A stretch of DNA of 64,000 nucleotides. Origin: Engraulis encrasicolus. Taxonomy: Eukaryota; Chordata; Actinopteri; Clupeiformes; Engraulidae. Shown piece by piece: positions 27,515-38,103 of this stretch (within the stretch, counting starts at the first letter, position 1; each line of letters starts with the position of its first letter). The stretch covers positions 47,514,722-47,578,721 of the forward strand of contig NC_085861.1 in the NCBI RefSeq assembly GCF_034702125.1, in the 5' to 3' direction. The position numbers and the translations under genes are program-made. Below the pieces are notes generated by a model, which saw only the letters and a program-made list of their open reading frames with translations, searched no databases and had not been told where the DNA came from.

Positions 27515-28360
27515 GTCAAGTCAAGTCAAGTCAAGTCAATTTATTTATAAAGCACTTTAAAATACAACAGAGGTAGCTGTCCAAAGTGCTGGACAAGTAG
27601 GAGGACTTGAAAGGAAACTTTCAACCTTAGAACACATAGACATACTTGAGGACATAGGACAAGATAAAGAAGAAAAATCACAATCAATAAGATCTAAAAA
27701 CTGAGCATCATGTAGAACAAAAAAAGGGGGGGGGGGATACGTTATGCTAAAGGGCAAACCATAAAAAGACAGTTTCATAACGACACATATTTAAAAATAA
27801 GAATACATATAAGAGCTAAGGGGATGATCAACATTTAAGAACAAAGAAATAAAAAGAATAAAAGTATAAATAGATAGATAAATAACTAGGTGCAAACACA
27901 GAGGTCATACAGTGTTAAAAGCTAATGCATAAAAGTGAGTTTTAAGGTGACAGGCGGATATGGAGTGGCAGGTCATCCCACAGTTTGGGGCCCATTACAG
28001 CAAAAGCTCTGTCTCCTCTGGTTTTCAACCTGGAGCGTGGTACAATGAGGAGCGCTTGTTCTACTGACCTGAGGGATCTAGAGGGGGCGTTTACGTTTAG
28101 TAGGTCAGATAAATAAGATGGTGCCAGGTCATGAAGAGCTTTAAAAACAAATAAAAGAATCTTAAAATCTACTCTGTAGCGTATAGGGAGCCAGTGAAGA
28201 GCAGCAAGCACAGGCGTGATATGCTCCCGCCTTCGAGTTTTAGTAAGGAGGCGGGCAGCGGCGTTTTGCACAAGTTGCAGGCGGGAGAGGGAGGAAGCAC
28301 TGAGGCCAGCATACAAGGCATTGCAGTAATCAAGGCGTGATGAGATAAAATAAAAATATA
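27515..28360 (-). mobile_element. L2-type LINE 3' fragment inside the 5' LTR
   Basis: The minus strand encodes the C-terminal RT region (SRLDYCNALYAGL, LQLVQNAAARLLT, LHWLPIRYRVDFKILL) and ends in a 3' UTR with TTTATAAATAAATTGAC and a (TTGAC)n tail (27515-27541). It is 5'-truncated at 28360. The uninterrupted LTR at 22654 gives the exact empty site, with AAATA-like sequence at both junctions. Confidence 0.9.
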
Positions 28361-28394
28361 AGCTTGCACACACAGAGTCCAACAGAAATGCTGC

Positions 28395-28435
28395 AACAAT
28401 CCACGAACAAAGAAGGAAGTGAGAGTCTTTAAAGT
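28395..28435 (-). promoter_or_regulatory. Predicted LTR core promoter and RNA start
   Basis: A TTTAAA box at about 28428-28433 lies some 28 bases before GTGGATTGTT (28404 down to 28395). If transcripts start there, their 5' end would be complementary to the primer-binding site at 27363-27372. Inferred from sequence only. Confidence 0.45.
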
Positions 28436-28581
28436 CTCTGGTACAGGTGTGGGTAATTGGTGAATGGTGCTGATGAGGTGCTAATTGAAGGTACTTGGCC
28501 AGTGATTAGTTGCTTGTTGACCAATTAGTACACTGGCGACATTGATCTTTGAGGAGGAGGTTCGCAGGATGTTACATACAG

Positions 28582-28757
28582 TTAGTAAATCGAATACCTT
28601 TAGGCGTGCACAGATAGGGATGAGGTGGTGCTAAAGCTCCTGCCCCTTTTTAAGTTCTTTTTTTTTAAAAGTTTGTCACAATGTACTGTTGTCCATGTTG
28701 ACATGATCATCTGCAAATGCTTGACAATCAAAAGCATGTGATAATAATGCTCCGATA
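28582..28757. other. Short spacer
   Basis: Featureless sequence between the LTR element and the second Tc1 foldback. Confidence 0.4.
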
Positions 28758-28759
28758 TA

Positions 28760-29601
28760 CAGTATATCACGAAAGTGAGTACACCCCTCACAGTTTTTGC
28801 AGAATTGTGAGTATATCTTTTCATAGGAAAGCATTACAAAAATTTCACTTTGACACAATGATTAGTGACCTTTTAACAAAATATTTAACCGCTTAAATTT
28901 CTTGTTCACTCAGCCATTAATATTTGAACATGTACTCACAAAAGTGAGCACCCCAGATTAAAATCCGGTAGAGAAGGGGCTGTGTTGGCTTGAATCGTTT
29001 CGGAATGAAAAGGGATTGAACAGGAGGTCATCAGTGTGCGTTTCAACCTTTCTTTTACATTGAGTGTGCACCTAGCTTAAATAGATTGGTGTGAGATTTG
29101 AATGTATTCCTATGGAGAATATCATGATCTGCTTCAGTAGTCACAGTGCATGTTAACGTGCATGTTTCTTTTAGGTGTATTTCAGATTGCCAATGTTGAC
29201 AGCATTCATGCATCCTCAAACCATGTCAGTCCCACTACCATGCTTGGCTATTGAGAGGATACACTTTTTTTTGTAAAACTCACTTGTTTACCACCACACA
29301 TGCTTGACACCATCTAAAGCAAATTTGTTTATCTTGGTCTCAAGAGAGATGAACAGACCAAGGATATGGATCACTGGAACCATGTTGTGTGATCTGTTGT
29401 GATTACATGTTCAAACATTAATGGATGTATTTTGTCTTTTTCTGAGTGAACAAGAAATTTAAGCGGTTAAATAGGCCTATGTTGTAAAAAGGTCACTAAT
29501 CATTGTGTCAAAGTGAAATTTCTGTAATGCTTTCCTATGAAAAGATAGACTCACAAATCTGCAAAAACTGTGAGGGGTGTACTCACTTTCGTGATATACT
29601 G
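28760..29601. mobile_element. Tc1-derived foldback element (copy 2, right arm deleted)
   Basis: TA at 28758-28759 and 29602-29603. It has the same ends, left arm and loop as copy 1 up to about 29403. It then jumps directly to the last 200 bases of the right arm. It can no longer form the full hairpin but keeps both termini. Confidence 0.88.
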
Positions 29602-29603
29602 TA

Positions 29604-30800
29604 ACATATGGATTCTACAGCCTAGTAAGGCAGCCAGAAGTTCCAGATGCCCCCCACAATGTCTGTGCACGCCACTGATTTAGGGTAATTTATTCATGTT
29701 GTTCGGATACTGGGAAGAACATGCCCGCTCTCCCCCAAACCCTCACCCCCCGCCCAGGGCTTTCTGCAGATGTGAAGACCAGATAAGTACCATAGCCACA
29801 CAGTCTCGTAATAAATGAGGTCATTTTGTTATTAATATTTCAGTTACCTCAGAGTTGTAGTGAAGGAATGTGGTTTGATTGAGAAAAAAATCTTCATTTG
29901 CTCAATCATTTCAAACAATATTTTCACTGATGAATTAACTTACCTGATTTTTTGATTTATAACCTCATTGGATGAAACCTCATTTTGATGGTTTGTTTTA
30001 TGCACCCATATTGTATAGTACATAAATCGTGACATAAACAAGCACAAATGCTGTACATTCTAATGTAGCTCGCTCACAGCCAAACAATTACATTTACTAC
30101 TCCTGGAACATCCAGGGTTCTGTGGCACTAGTAGATCTGGCAAGGGTTGGCTTTTGTCGGTCTTCCAGGGAGAGTTGTAAACAGTGCTACAGCAAATAAT
30201 ATTTCACGTTATTGCCCATGGTTTCGCGTTTGATAGTATCGTAACAATTACCTCACTGGAAACATTACTTCACGCATGATTTAACCACAAACAAACCGTG
30301 CCATCGAGTAAAACTAATATCTGTTTCCTATGCAAGCACACGTTATTAATCATGACGTGAGGTGTTCCGATGTGCTGCGTTTCGCTGGTCCGTGTTCCAA
30401 TGTTCCATGCTATGAACAGGACACAATGATAGGAGCACTCAGGACTTTCGGCAGAGGACAGAACGGAATCCCCCGAATGCCTAAATTCTTGGTACAATTT
30501 GTCCCATATGTTAGGTTTTATCTTCGTGCTCCGTCCAAGGACTGTGGGAGCACAACTTGTGCGTCTATGTAGCTCTTAATAAATGGTGTACATTTTTAAA
30601 AATGTACAAGTCTTTAAAAAACCTTTACATGTCAAGTTAATCAATTTAACGGTAAAATGTTTCGTGAACAATTTGACACGCTTTATTTGCATATAATATG
30701 CTGGATATATGAACACACATCTAGTCCACATTTAGCATGAAAAGAAAATTCTTCTTTTGATCGGCTGGCTCTATAGCGACGGACCAAGTCCTCTCCTGTT
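29604..30800. other. Unannotated stretch
   Basis: About 1.2 kb without recognised repeat or exon. An 80-codon frame at 30330-30572 shows no motif. Confidence 0.4.
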
Positions 30801-30808
30801 GTAATGAC

Positions 30809-31030
30809 CAGGGCTGGACTGGGTAAGAAATAGGGCCCGGGCACTTTTGGTTTTAAAAGGTCCCTCATAACTAGCGGCACAAAATTGATTTCCCTGTGGG
30901 ACCTGCACCCGCGTGGGTCCCTATTTTCAGATATCCCAAAACTTTTTTAACATTTCTGAAAATAGGGGCCCACTATGGTGCAGGGCCCACCTGGAAATGC
31001 CCGCTATGCCAGATGGTCAGTCCAGCCCTG
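30809..31030. mobile_element. hAT-like miniature element (copy 2)
   Basis: Ends CAGGGCTGGACTGG and CAGTCCAGCCCTG. Flanks GTAATGAC and GTGATGAC (30801-30808, 31031-31038) match at 7 of 8 bases. Internal blocks are shared with 19801-19926. Confidence 0.8.
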
Positions 31031-31114
31031 GTGATGACTCATCCCGTGTGTCAGAGAGAGGAACCCTGTGTGGGACCTCCTGGCTCCACTTCAGCCCTGT
31101 CAGCTGGTGTGCAT

Positions 31115-31367
31115 TTAGCCTGATAAACCAGACTAAATGTGGATGTCTAATTTAGTCTGGCCTCGATGCATAATACATCCGAAGATTGTTGATGAGAACA
31201 ACCTTCCCTCAAAACCCTGCCCGCTTTGATTCAAAACACATCTTTGCGTTGTAATTGGTTTGCCAGATTCATGGCATTCTGGCTTCATTGAATCATTATG
31301 CGAGGCCAGACCCACCCGTAGACAAAACATTTTGCCGTCCAGCGGGTGGCGCTGGTTCACCAGGCTA
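31115..31367. mobile_element. hAT-like miniature element, AGCCTG ends
   Basis: A perfect 8-bp duplication GTGTGCAT (31107-31114 and 31368-31375) flanks ends TTAGCCTGATAAACCAG and CTGGTTCACCAGGCTA. Confidence 0.82.
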
Positions 31368-31472
31368 GTGTGCATTCGCACCTCTGGTAAATGGTCCACA
31401 TCACTGTCTTGAAGATGCCCAGAGCGCTCCGTATACATGGCCTGATTCGTGTGCTGCTTTGCGGGTGTCTTC

Positions 31473-31474
<2 letters not shown>

Positions 31475-31531
<57 letters not shown>
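31475..31531. repeat. GT microsatellite
   Basis: GT dinucleotides immediately upstream of the LINE. By chance it is in frame with the LINE ORF. Confidence 0.97.
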
Positions 31532-31532
<1 letters not shown>

Positions 31533-31559
31533 CGATAGTACACGATGTCTCTGTAGCAT

Positions 31560-34500
31560 GTGAGGAGCAATGTGCAAAGAAACGAGGCGGAGGCGTAGCC
31601 ATACTTTTCTCCAACAAATTTAATTGTACTAAGATGAATCTGGGCTCTTTCTCTTCATTTGAATACTTGTCAATGAGGGTCCAAGCAAACCTCAAACTGA
31701 TCATTATTGTTCTGTACCGTCCACCGAAATTCTCTTCGTCATTTCTATCTGATTTCTCCGCCTTCATGTCGGACGTACTTACTAACTATGACAAAGCAAT
31801 AATTGCTGGCGACTTTAATATCCACGTAAATAAATCAGATGACGCAATAGCCAAGTCTTTCTTAGACACATTAAATGGATTCGGTCTCGTCCAGAATGTT
31901 ACAGAACAGCCTACCCATCGAAAAGGCAACACACTTGACCTTGTTATTTCACATGCACTTGATATCAACAATATATCGGTCACGGACGTCGGCCTCTCCG
32001 ACCACCACTGTGTGTTTTTTGATTTTGACATTTCAACACAAATTAGCACACCCAACAATGTCATTCACAGACGACGCATTAATGCCTCTGCTGAGCTTAA
32101 GATTTCAGACCTCATCAAATCAGGTGACCTACTAAATGGTCACTGCACACCTGATGAAATGGTTGATAGCTTCAACAACAACTTAAGAGGAATTCTAGAT
32201 AACATAGCTCCAATTAGAACGACGACAAGAACCAGAGCTAGGTATTCACCTTGGATGAATGACTCACTTAGAGCCTTAAAAAGAAAATGCAGAGTAACCG
32301 AGCGTCTTTGGAGGAAAACTAAATTAGAAGTCCACAGACAATCCCTTAGGGATGAGATCTCCTCCTACAATAATGCGGTACGCTCAGAGAGAAAAGCATA
32401 TTTTTCCAAAATCATAACAGACAACCAGCATAATGCGAAAGTTCTTTTTTCCACTATTGACCACCTGCTTAATCCAACACATAGCAATAACAACCCAAAT
32501 GCAGCATCACATGCCAAGTGCGAGGAATTTGCTAGATTTTTTAATAAAAAGATTGCTGACATTAGAGAAGGCATCCAAGGTGGAAACGCAGCAACCTCTG
32601 TCGCCCACTCAGGCGATACACCGAGGGGAGGGTTAAACCCCCCTAGGAGACCTGAGAGCTTCCAAAAGTTTTGTCCAATTACAGAGGACGACCTCTGTAA
32701 AATAGTCAGGGAAAGTAAGCAGTCTACCTGCAGCCTTGACGCGATCCCCACATATCTGCTAAAAAACGTACTTGGTTGCTTAGCAGCACCTTTACTGCAA
32801 ATTGTTAACACCTCTATGCTTACAGGCATTTTTCCAAGCTCATTCAAAACAGCCATGGTAAAGCCACTCCTAAAAAAGACAAATTTAGATCAGAATTCTT
32901 TAAACAACTACAGACCTATATCAAACCTCCCCTTTATAAGCAAGGTACTAGAAAAAGTTGCATTTAAACAGCTTAATCAACATCTGGCTGGGAATGATAT
33001 CTTGGAAAAATTCCAATCAGGCTTTAGAGCCAACCATAGCACCGAAACAGCACTAACCAAAATAATAAGTGATCTTAGGCTCAACACTGCCGCAAACAAA
33101 GTTTCAGCACTTATCCTCCTCGACCTCAGTGCCGCCTTTGACACGATAGACCACAACATACTAATTGACCGCCTTGAATCTTGGGTAGGCTTGTCCGGTC
33201 ACGTCTTAGAGTGGTTCAAAACATATATTACAGGAAGACAGTTTTTTGTCACCATCGGAGAATACGTTTCCAACAAGTATGATGTGCCTTTTGGAGTTGC
33301 TCAGGGTAGTTGCTTGGGCCCTCTCCTCTTCTCTCTCTATATGTTGCCCCTGGGCTCCATCATCAGAGAGCACAATGTTGATTTTCATAGCTATGCCGAT
33401 GACACTCAACTATATATCTCTGTCGAGCCTAGCCAAACCACTGCCATTCATGCCTTGACTAAATGCATGTCTGCCATTACAGATTGGATGAACAGTAACT
33501 TCCTAAAATTAAATGAAGATAAAACTGAAGTGTTGCTCATTGGGCCTAAGAAAAAACGTGCAAAACTCCACTCAAGCCTAGGTGACCTAAGCATACACAT
33601 TAAAGATAAGGTTACTAGCCTAGGTGTGGTCATAGACTCGGATTTGAGCTTTGAGCCTCACATCAACAAGATAACAAAATCTGCTTTTTTCCATCTTAGA
33701 AATGTCAACAAAGTGCGCGGCTTGGCCCCCCGACAAGACGCTGAGAAACTTATTCATGCCTTTGTCACCAGTAGGATAGACTACTGCAATGCTCTTTTCT
33801 CCGGTCTCCCAAAAAAATTAATTGACAAATTGCAACTCATTCAAAATTCTGCGGCAAGAATCCTAACAAGAACCAGAATGAGAGAGCACATCTCTCCTGT
33901 CTTGGCAGACCTGCACTGGTTACCTGTCTCATACAGAATCGACTTTAAGATTCTGCTCACAGTATTTAAAGCATTAAATGGACTTGCCCCTAGCTATATC
34001 TCAGACATGCTCTCTTTTTATGCCCCTGCTCGAGCTCTCAGGTCCACTGATGCCAAGCTGCTAAGGACCCCCACCCCCCCGCAGAAGAAGATCGGCGACG
34101 CCGCGTTTGCCTGCTATGCGCCCAAGAGATGGAACGCCCTCCCCATCGAGATCCGATCAGCCACCTCCGTCGACTCCTTTAAGAAGCAGCTGAAGACCCA
34201 CCTCTTCATCCTTGCCAACTCCTAGCTGCCAAGGCGTCATAGTGTCCCAGCCGCCGCAGCGCCCTTACTACTCGCAATCCAGCCCTGGCAGGGGGCTCCC
34301 CTAGGTGGCCGCTGGTCTCTGCCTGAGGTTTCTTCCTGACTACAGGGGGTCTTTTTTCTCAGACCTCACTGAGCTTTTTTTTCCCCCTCACAAACTATGA
34401 ATCAAGCGAAAGGGAGTTTTTCCTCACCCCTGATGCCACCAGGGGCCGCACCTGAGCGCCCAATCTCTGTGTGACTATCTATGACTTATGATAGGCCCAG

Positions 34501-34737
34501 CCACTATGGACCTTACACATCTAAGAATCCTGGTCCTAACCTACGTTGACCTTATGACTCTACATTCTCTGTCTATCTCTTCTTCCTCTGCCTTCCTGCT
34601 TTTTCTGCCTCTCCTCTATACCTCTCCTTTTAAATCTTTCTCTAACAATGTTTTTTCCCATTTGTTAAGCACTTTGAGTTACATGCCTTGTATGACACAG
34701 TGCTATACAAATACAATTATTATATTATTATTATTAA
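31560..34737 (+). mobile_element. L2-type LINE, 5'-truncated, with intact remaining ORF
   Basis: Contains the endonuclease C-terminal half, complete reverse transcriptase, and a 3' UTR with a TTTCTTCCTGACTACAGGGG block and a terminal GCTATACAAATACAATTATT plus (ATT)n tail at about 34720-34737. These are hallmarks of fish L2. The 5' boundary near 31540-31570 is estimated from where the protein becomes recognisable. No target duplication was identified. Confidence 0.88.
31571..34225 (+). CDS. L2 LINE ORF2: AP endonuclease (partial) and reverse transcriptase
   Basis: 885 codons with no stop or frameshift. The endonuclease blocks seen are GGGVAILFS, AGDFNIH (31804-31824), GNTLDLVISH and LSDHHC (31995-32012, the catalytic Asp-His pair). 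The first part of the domain, with the N-terminal catalytic Asn and Glu, is missing. RT blocks: NYRPISNLPFISKVLEK, GFRANHSTETAL, LDLSAAFDTIDH (first catalytic Asp), GVAQGSCLGPLLF, YADDTQLY (33392-33410, catalytic Asp pair), then the L2-type C-terminus with SRIDYCNALFSGLP and LHWLPVSYRIDFKIL. The frame is also open upstream to 31391 through the GT repeat, but that part is not LINE protein. It cannot prime its own insertion without the endonuclease N-terminus. Confidence 0.9.
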   Translation, partial: CAKKRGGGVAILFSNKFNCTKMNLGSFSSFEYLSMRVQANLKLIIIVLYRPPKFSSSFLSDFSAFMSDVLTNYDKAIIAGDFNIHVNKSDDAIAKSFLDTLNGFGLVQNVTEQPTHRKGNTLDLVISHALDINNISVTDVGLSDHHCVFFDFDISTQISTPNNVIHRRRINASAELKISDLIKSGDLLNGHCTPDEMVDSFNNNLRGILDNIAPIRTTTRTRARYSPWMNDSLRALKRKCRVTERLWRKTKLEVHRQSLRDEISSYNNAVRSERKAYFSKIITDNQHNAKVLFSTIDHLLNPTHSNNNPNAASHAKCEEFARFFNKKIADIREGIQGGNAATSVAHSGDTPRGGLNPPRRPESFQKFCPITEDDLCKIVRESKQSTCSLDAIPTYLLKNVLGCLAAPLLQIVNTSMLTGIFPSSFKTAMVKPLLKKTNLDQNSLNNYRPISNLPFISKVLEKVAFKQLNQHLAGNDILEKFQSGFRANHSTETALTKIISDLRLNTAANKVSALILLDLSAAFDTIDHNILIDRLESWVGLSGHVLEWFKTYITGRQFFVTIGEYVSNKYDVPFGVAQGSCLGPLLFSLYMLPLGSIIREHNVDFHSYADDTQLYISVEPSQTTAIHALTKCMSAITDWMNSNFLKLNEDKTEVLLIGPKKKRAKLHSSLGDLSIHIKDKVTSLGVVIDSDLSFEPHINKITKSAFFHLRNVNKVRGLAPRQDAEKLIHAFVTSRIDYCNALFSGLPKKLIDKLQLIQNSAARILTRTRMREHISPVLADLHWLPVSYRIDFKILLTVFKALNGLAPSYISDMLSFYAPARALRSTDAKLLRTPTPPQKKIGDAAFACYAPKRWNALPIEIRSATSVDSFKKQLKTHLFILANS

Positions 34738-34792
34738 ACTTGAGACTGTATGCACGGTGAGTCACCCGTCATCCGCTCTCAACAGCTGTGTG

Positions 34793-35115
34793 CTTGTGTG
34801 TGTGTGTGTGCGTGCGCGCGCGTGCGTGTGTGTGTGTGTTCATGTCTGTGTTCATGTTTGTGTGTATATGTCACCTCTGTCTTACTGTCATCTCTTCACA
34901 GCTCAATCTTTCTTTATTCATAGTCATTTGATTAATGCACGGATGTAAATATTTATTCAGTTCTAATCTGGCCTGTTTTCCCTGGATCTTCCGTCTGCTG
35001 GCCTGTCTGAACTGTGCTGCACCCCAGCCACCCCCACCCCCACCCAAAAGGTCTGAATATTTTTTTGATAAATCACTTCGGAAATGTGTGTGTGTGTGTG
35101 TGTGTGTTCGTGTTC

Positions 35116-35190
<75 letters not shown>

Positions 35191-35390
35191 AGACACTCTC
35201 ACACGGTTTATGTCTCAATCCCACTCTCTCTCTATTTGTGGTAAATGTGTATGCTATTTATACAGTGAATGTTTATGTGCATGGTGCATGCAAATAGCTG
35301 TGTGTGTGTGTGTCAGTATGTGTGTATGTACTGTATATATGTTTGTGTGTGTGTGTGTGTGCGGCGTGCGTGCGTTGTAGTTGCTTGCGA
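34793..35390. repeat. GT and GA simple repeats
   Basis: GT/GCGC at 34793-34838, GT at 35083-35107, pure GA at 35120-35187, GT-rich at 35298-35370. Confidence 0.95.
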
Positions 35391-35561
35391 CTCCCAATCT
35401 GACAGAATGGTGGGGAAAAGGCGAATCAGGTAAGGGGAAGAGAGATGGATTTATTTAGATGAGAACAAAAGGATGAGAGATGACGGCACGAAAACATTTA
35501 TTTTTATGAGGAGGATTGGTGTAAAAAATAATAAAATAAATAGATAAAGAAAGAAAGAATT

Positions 35562-35640
35562 CCCTCAATTTTATAAAGTCCCTTAAGGAGTATGCCTCAA
35601 AGTGTCTTACAGTTGTATAAATAATATATTTTTGTATGTC
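35562..35640. repeat. Dispersed repeat, copy 1 of 2
   Basis: CCTCAATTTTATAAAGTCCC followed by AAGGAGT and TTGTATAAATAATATAT. The same order of blocks recurs at 38034-38103 in the same orientation. Confidence 0.6.
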
Positions 35641-35762
35641 GGAGTAGTTACCAGAAGAGCAGTTAGGCCCTGGCCCTGATGTCTCCTGTGCCAGCTGGCT
35701 CTGTTGTCTCTCTGGAGCGGCAATGATGGGGCCAGTTTTCAAGGCCTCTGGGTGCCCTCCAA

Positions 35763-35944
35763 CACACACACAGACACACACACAAACAGAGGCACTCACA
35801 CACACACAAACACAAAAACAGACTCACTCACAGACATTACACACACACACACTCTCTCTCTCTCTCTTACACACACTCATGCACGTACGCAGGCACTCAC
35901 GCACACACACACACACGACTCACACACACACTCACACACACACA
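35763..35944. repeat. CA-rich simple repeat
   Basis: Interrupted CA with a CT segment near 35852-35868. Confidence 0.95.
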
Positions 35945-37133
35945 GGGTTGACAGGGTGATGATGGATGTCCCTAGCGACACGGGATGAAATGGCTGGAAT
36001 ATTAATGATCACATGTAACATTGGCCTCGCATGACGAGTGCATCCCATTTATGAAAGCTGCTGCACGGGGCATTCATCATCAGCCGAGGACAATAGCAAC
36101 AGCCTCTGTCCTTCCACCCTGCAATGCACAGCAGGCAAGAACCAGCCAGGCCGTTCCCTCCTAGTGTTGCAACACCTTCAGTATTGCTTCTAGTCAAGTC
36201 AAGAGCAATGCAAGTACTTTCTGAGCTCCCGAAAAATCCGGAACTCCTTCCACTTTGTCGGGAAGCAAACAACCATTAGCAAACCAAGGGATACAGGCCA
36301 ACCATGCCATTTGGGAAATGTGAATTGTTATGTTCTTGGTCAGACCAAGTCTCGAAAAGATGTGAAAGTCGATGATAATCAGGCTAGTCAAGAACTGCAT
36401 ATGCAGTACATAGTACATTTCATGAATGGGCTTGCATGCTCATCATAGGGGCCTATTTAAACCCGGCCTAGGTCATTTTCCAACCCTTACCCTCCTTTCC
36501 TTCTCACTCTCTTCAGGTCATGATCTTTACTGTCCTGACCACAATAAAGGCCTAAAAAAAGAAAGAAAGAAAAAGAAGAGTAGTGCAACTTGTGTTGTGG
36601 AATTGCTCTGCAGTGAAGCAAAAGTTGAAATAGGCCTACCTTTTGTCTTTCTAATTATTATCATTTCTTCCTGTGATTCAGCTCATCTTGTGGGTATTCA
36701 TAATGCCTTTTAAAGAGCCAGTATGTTAAAGTCCTTTAAAGATGTCCTCTTTTGGCACTTAATAACTTCAGTGGAATATATGCATCATAATTTTCCTAAT
36801 TACATGAGGTTAATGGTATCAAAGGATAATTTATCCCCCTGAAACAAAAAAAAAACATACATATACAGTATTCAACAAGTAGCTTTCCTCCAAATCATGA
36901 ACAGCATCATAGGCAAAACCTCACTCCACATTTTACACTAATCAGAGTTCCTTCCAGCACTTGCTGACAGTAATAAAAAAAAGTTGTGCATTTAATTTAC
37001 GCTTGTGTTGCCTGGCAGCTTTCAATTATAGGTGAGCTGCACACTGCCAGGGAGTGCACCGAACAAGCTGCTCAATAAAAACATAGACCAGCCTTTCCAC
37101 CTCGTAAACTTCACCCAACACTTAATACTCCTG
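35945..37133. other. Unannotated stretch
   Basis: No gene or element recognised. Confidence 0.4.
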
Positions 37134-37135
37134 AC

Positions 37136-37168
<33 letters not shown>

Positions 37169-37475
37169 GCCCCACCCCTCTTCGTGGGGCACTCCAGTTG
37201 AGTTCTATTCACATTAACCCCAACAATAGCTAAAGAATGCTAAGCTGTGCCCAAACCAAAACAATCCCTACCCTTAACCGGTCACTGAGGAAATGTTTTT
37301 ACACTTTTACTTTTACCAGTACCAACAAAAATACCCCAGCAAAAGCGGTCAAAACATGTTGGGTCCACGATTTGGGCCCCACCTTGTTGGTGTGCTCCAA
37401 TAGCAGTGGCCTCAAGGTAGATTGGTGCAGTACACACACACACATAAGCACACACATAAGCACATAAGCACATAA

Positions 37476-37562
<87 letters not shown>
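37134..37562. repeat. CA microsatellites
   Basis: CA at 37134-37167 and a CACATAAG-interrupted then pure CA tract at 37433-37562. Confidence 0.97.
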
Positions 37563-37565
<3 letters not shown>

Positions 37566-38033
37566 CAACTTGCAGCCCAGGGTCATCTTAATCTGGCCCT
37601 GCACACACCCACACAGACACACGCCATGCGTACATGTGTGCATATATTAATAGTGAGATAATTGTGTGTTACTGTTAGTTTGTAGGTGGTGTTTCCAATG
37701 TTCCTGGTCTTCCTCAAAGGCACTAACATCAGGTCTGTAATAATGAAAAACGAATAAGATCTAAAAGTGTGCCGATCTGTACTTTTATCTTGGGGAAATT
37801 CCTGATGGTATGACCTACGGTAGAACAGAAACTGGGAACAATGTTTGGGTCCCAGACAAGGCCATAAATAAAGCCACACAATTTTAATACATAATGTCCC
37901 TCTCCAATGATCCCTGAGATTTTTTATAAAGAATAAAAAGAAGGGAAAAAAAACACTTTATTGTGAAAGTATACTGAGATGTCTCGATTATGATCAAGGA
38001 GCGAGCAAGCAAGAAGCAAGCAAGCAAGTCTAT

Positions 38034-38103
38034 CCCTCAATTTTATATGAAGTCCCTCAAGGAGTGTGTCTCTGTCTTCCAATTGTAAAAATATATGTTT
38101 GTA
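38034..38103. repeat. Dispersed repeat, copy 2 of 2
   Basis: Matches 35562-35640 in block order: CCTCAATTTTATATGAAGTCCC-like, AAGGAGTGTG, AATTGTAAAAATATATG. Confidence 0.6.

Larger units (their letters stand above)
22654..28576 (-). mobile_element. Ty3/gypsy chromovirus (sushi-like), nearly complete
   Basis: A 5-bp target duplication TACAG (22649-22653 and 28577-28581) flanks two LTRs (TGTAAC...GTCACA in the sense direction) around one gag-pol frame in the order gag, protease, reverse transcriptase, RNase H, integrase, chromodomain. The LTRs are identical except for a 9-base length difference and an 846-base L2 insertion in the 5' LTR: 366 - 9 + 846 gives the observed 1,203. That implies a recent insertion. 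One in-frame stop in pol makes this copy defective as read. Confidence 0.95.
27374..28576 (-). repeat. 5' LTR of the chromovirus, interrupted
   Basis: Matches the 3' LTR base for base as far as I can follow, apart from a 9-base deletion near 27489 and the insertion 27515-28360. Confidence 0.95.

Noticed and set aside
30330..30572. 80-codon frame as host exon
   Set aside because: Overlaps an equally long antisense frame and lacks splice signals or recognisable motifs.
31391..31570. N-terminal extension of the 944-codon LINE frame
   Set aside because: It encodes host flank and the GT microsatellite, not LINE protein. The ATG is fortuitous.
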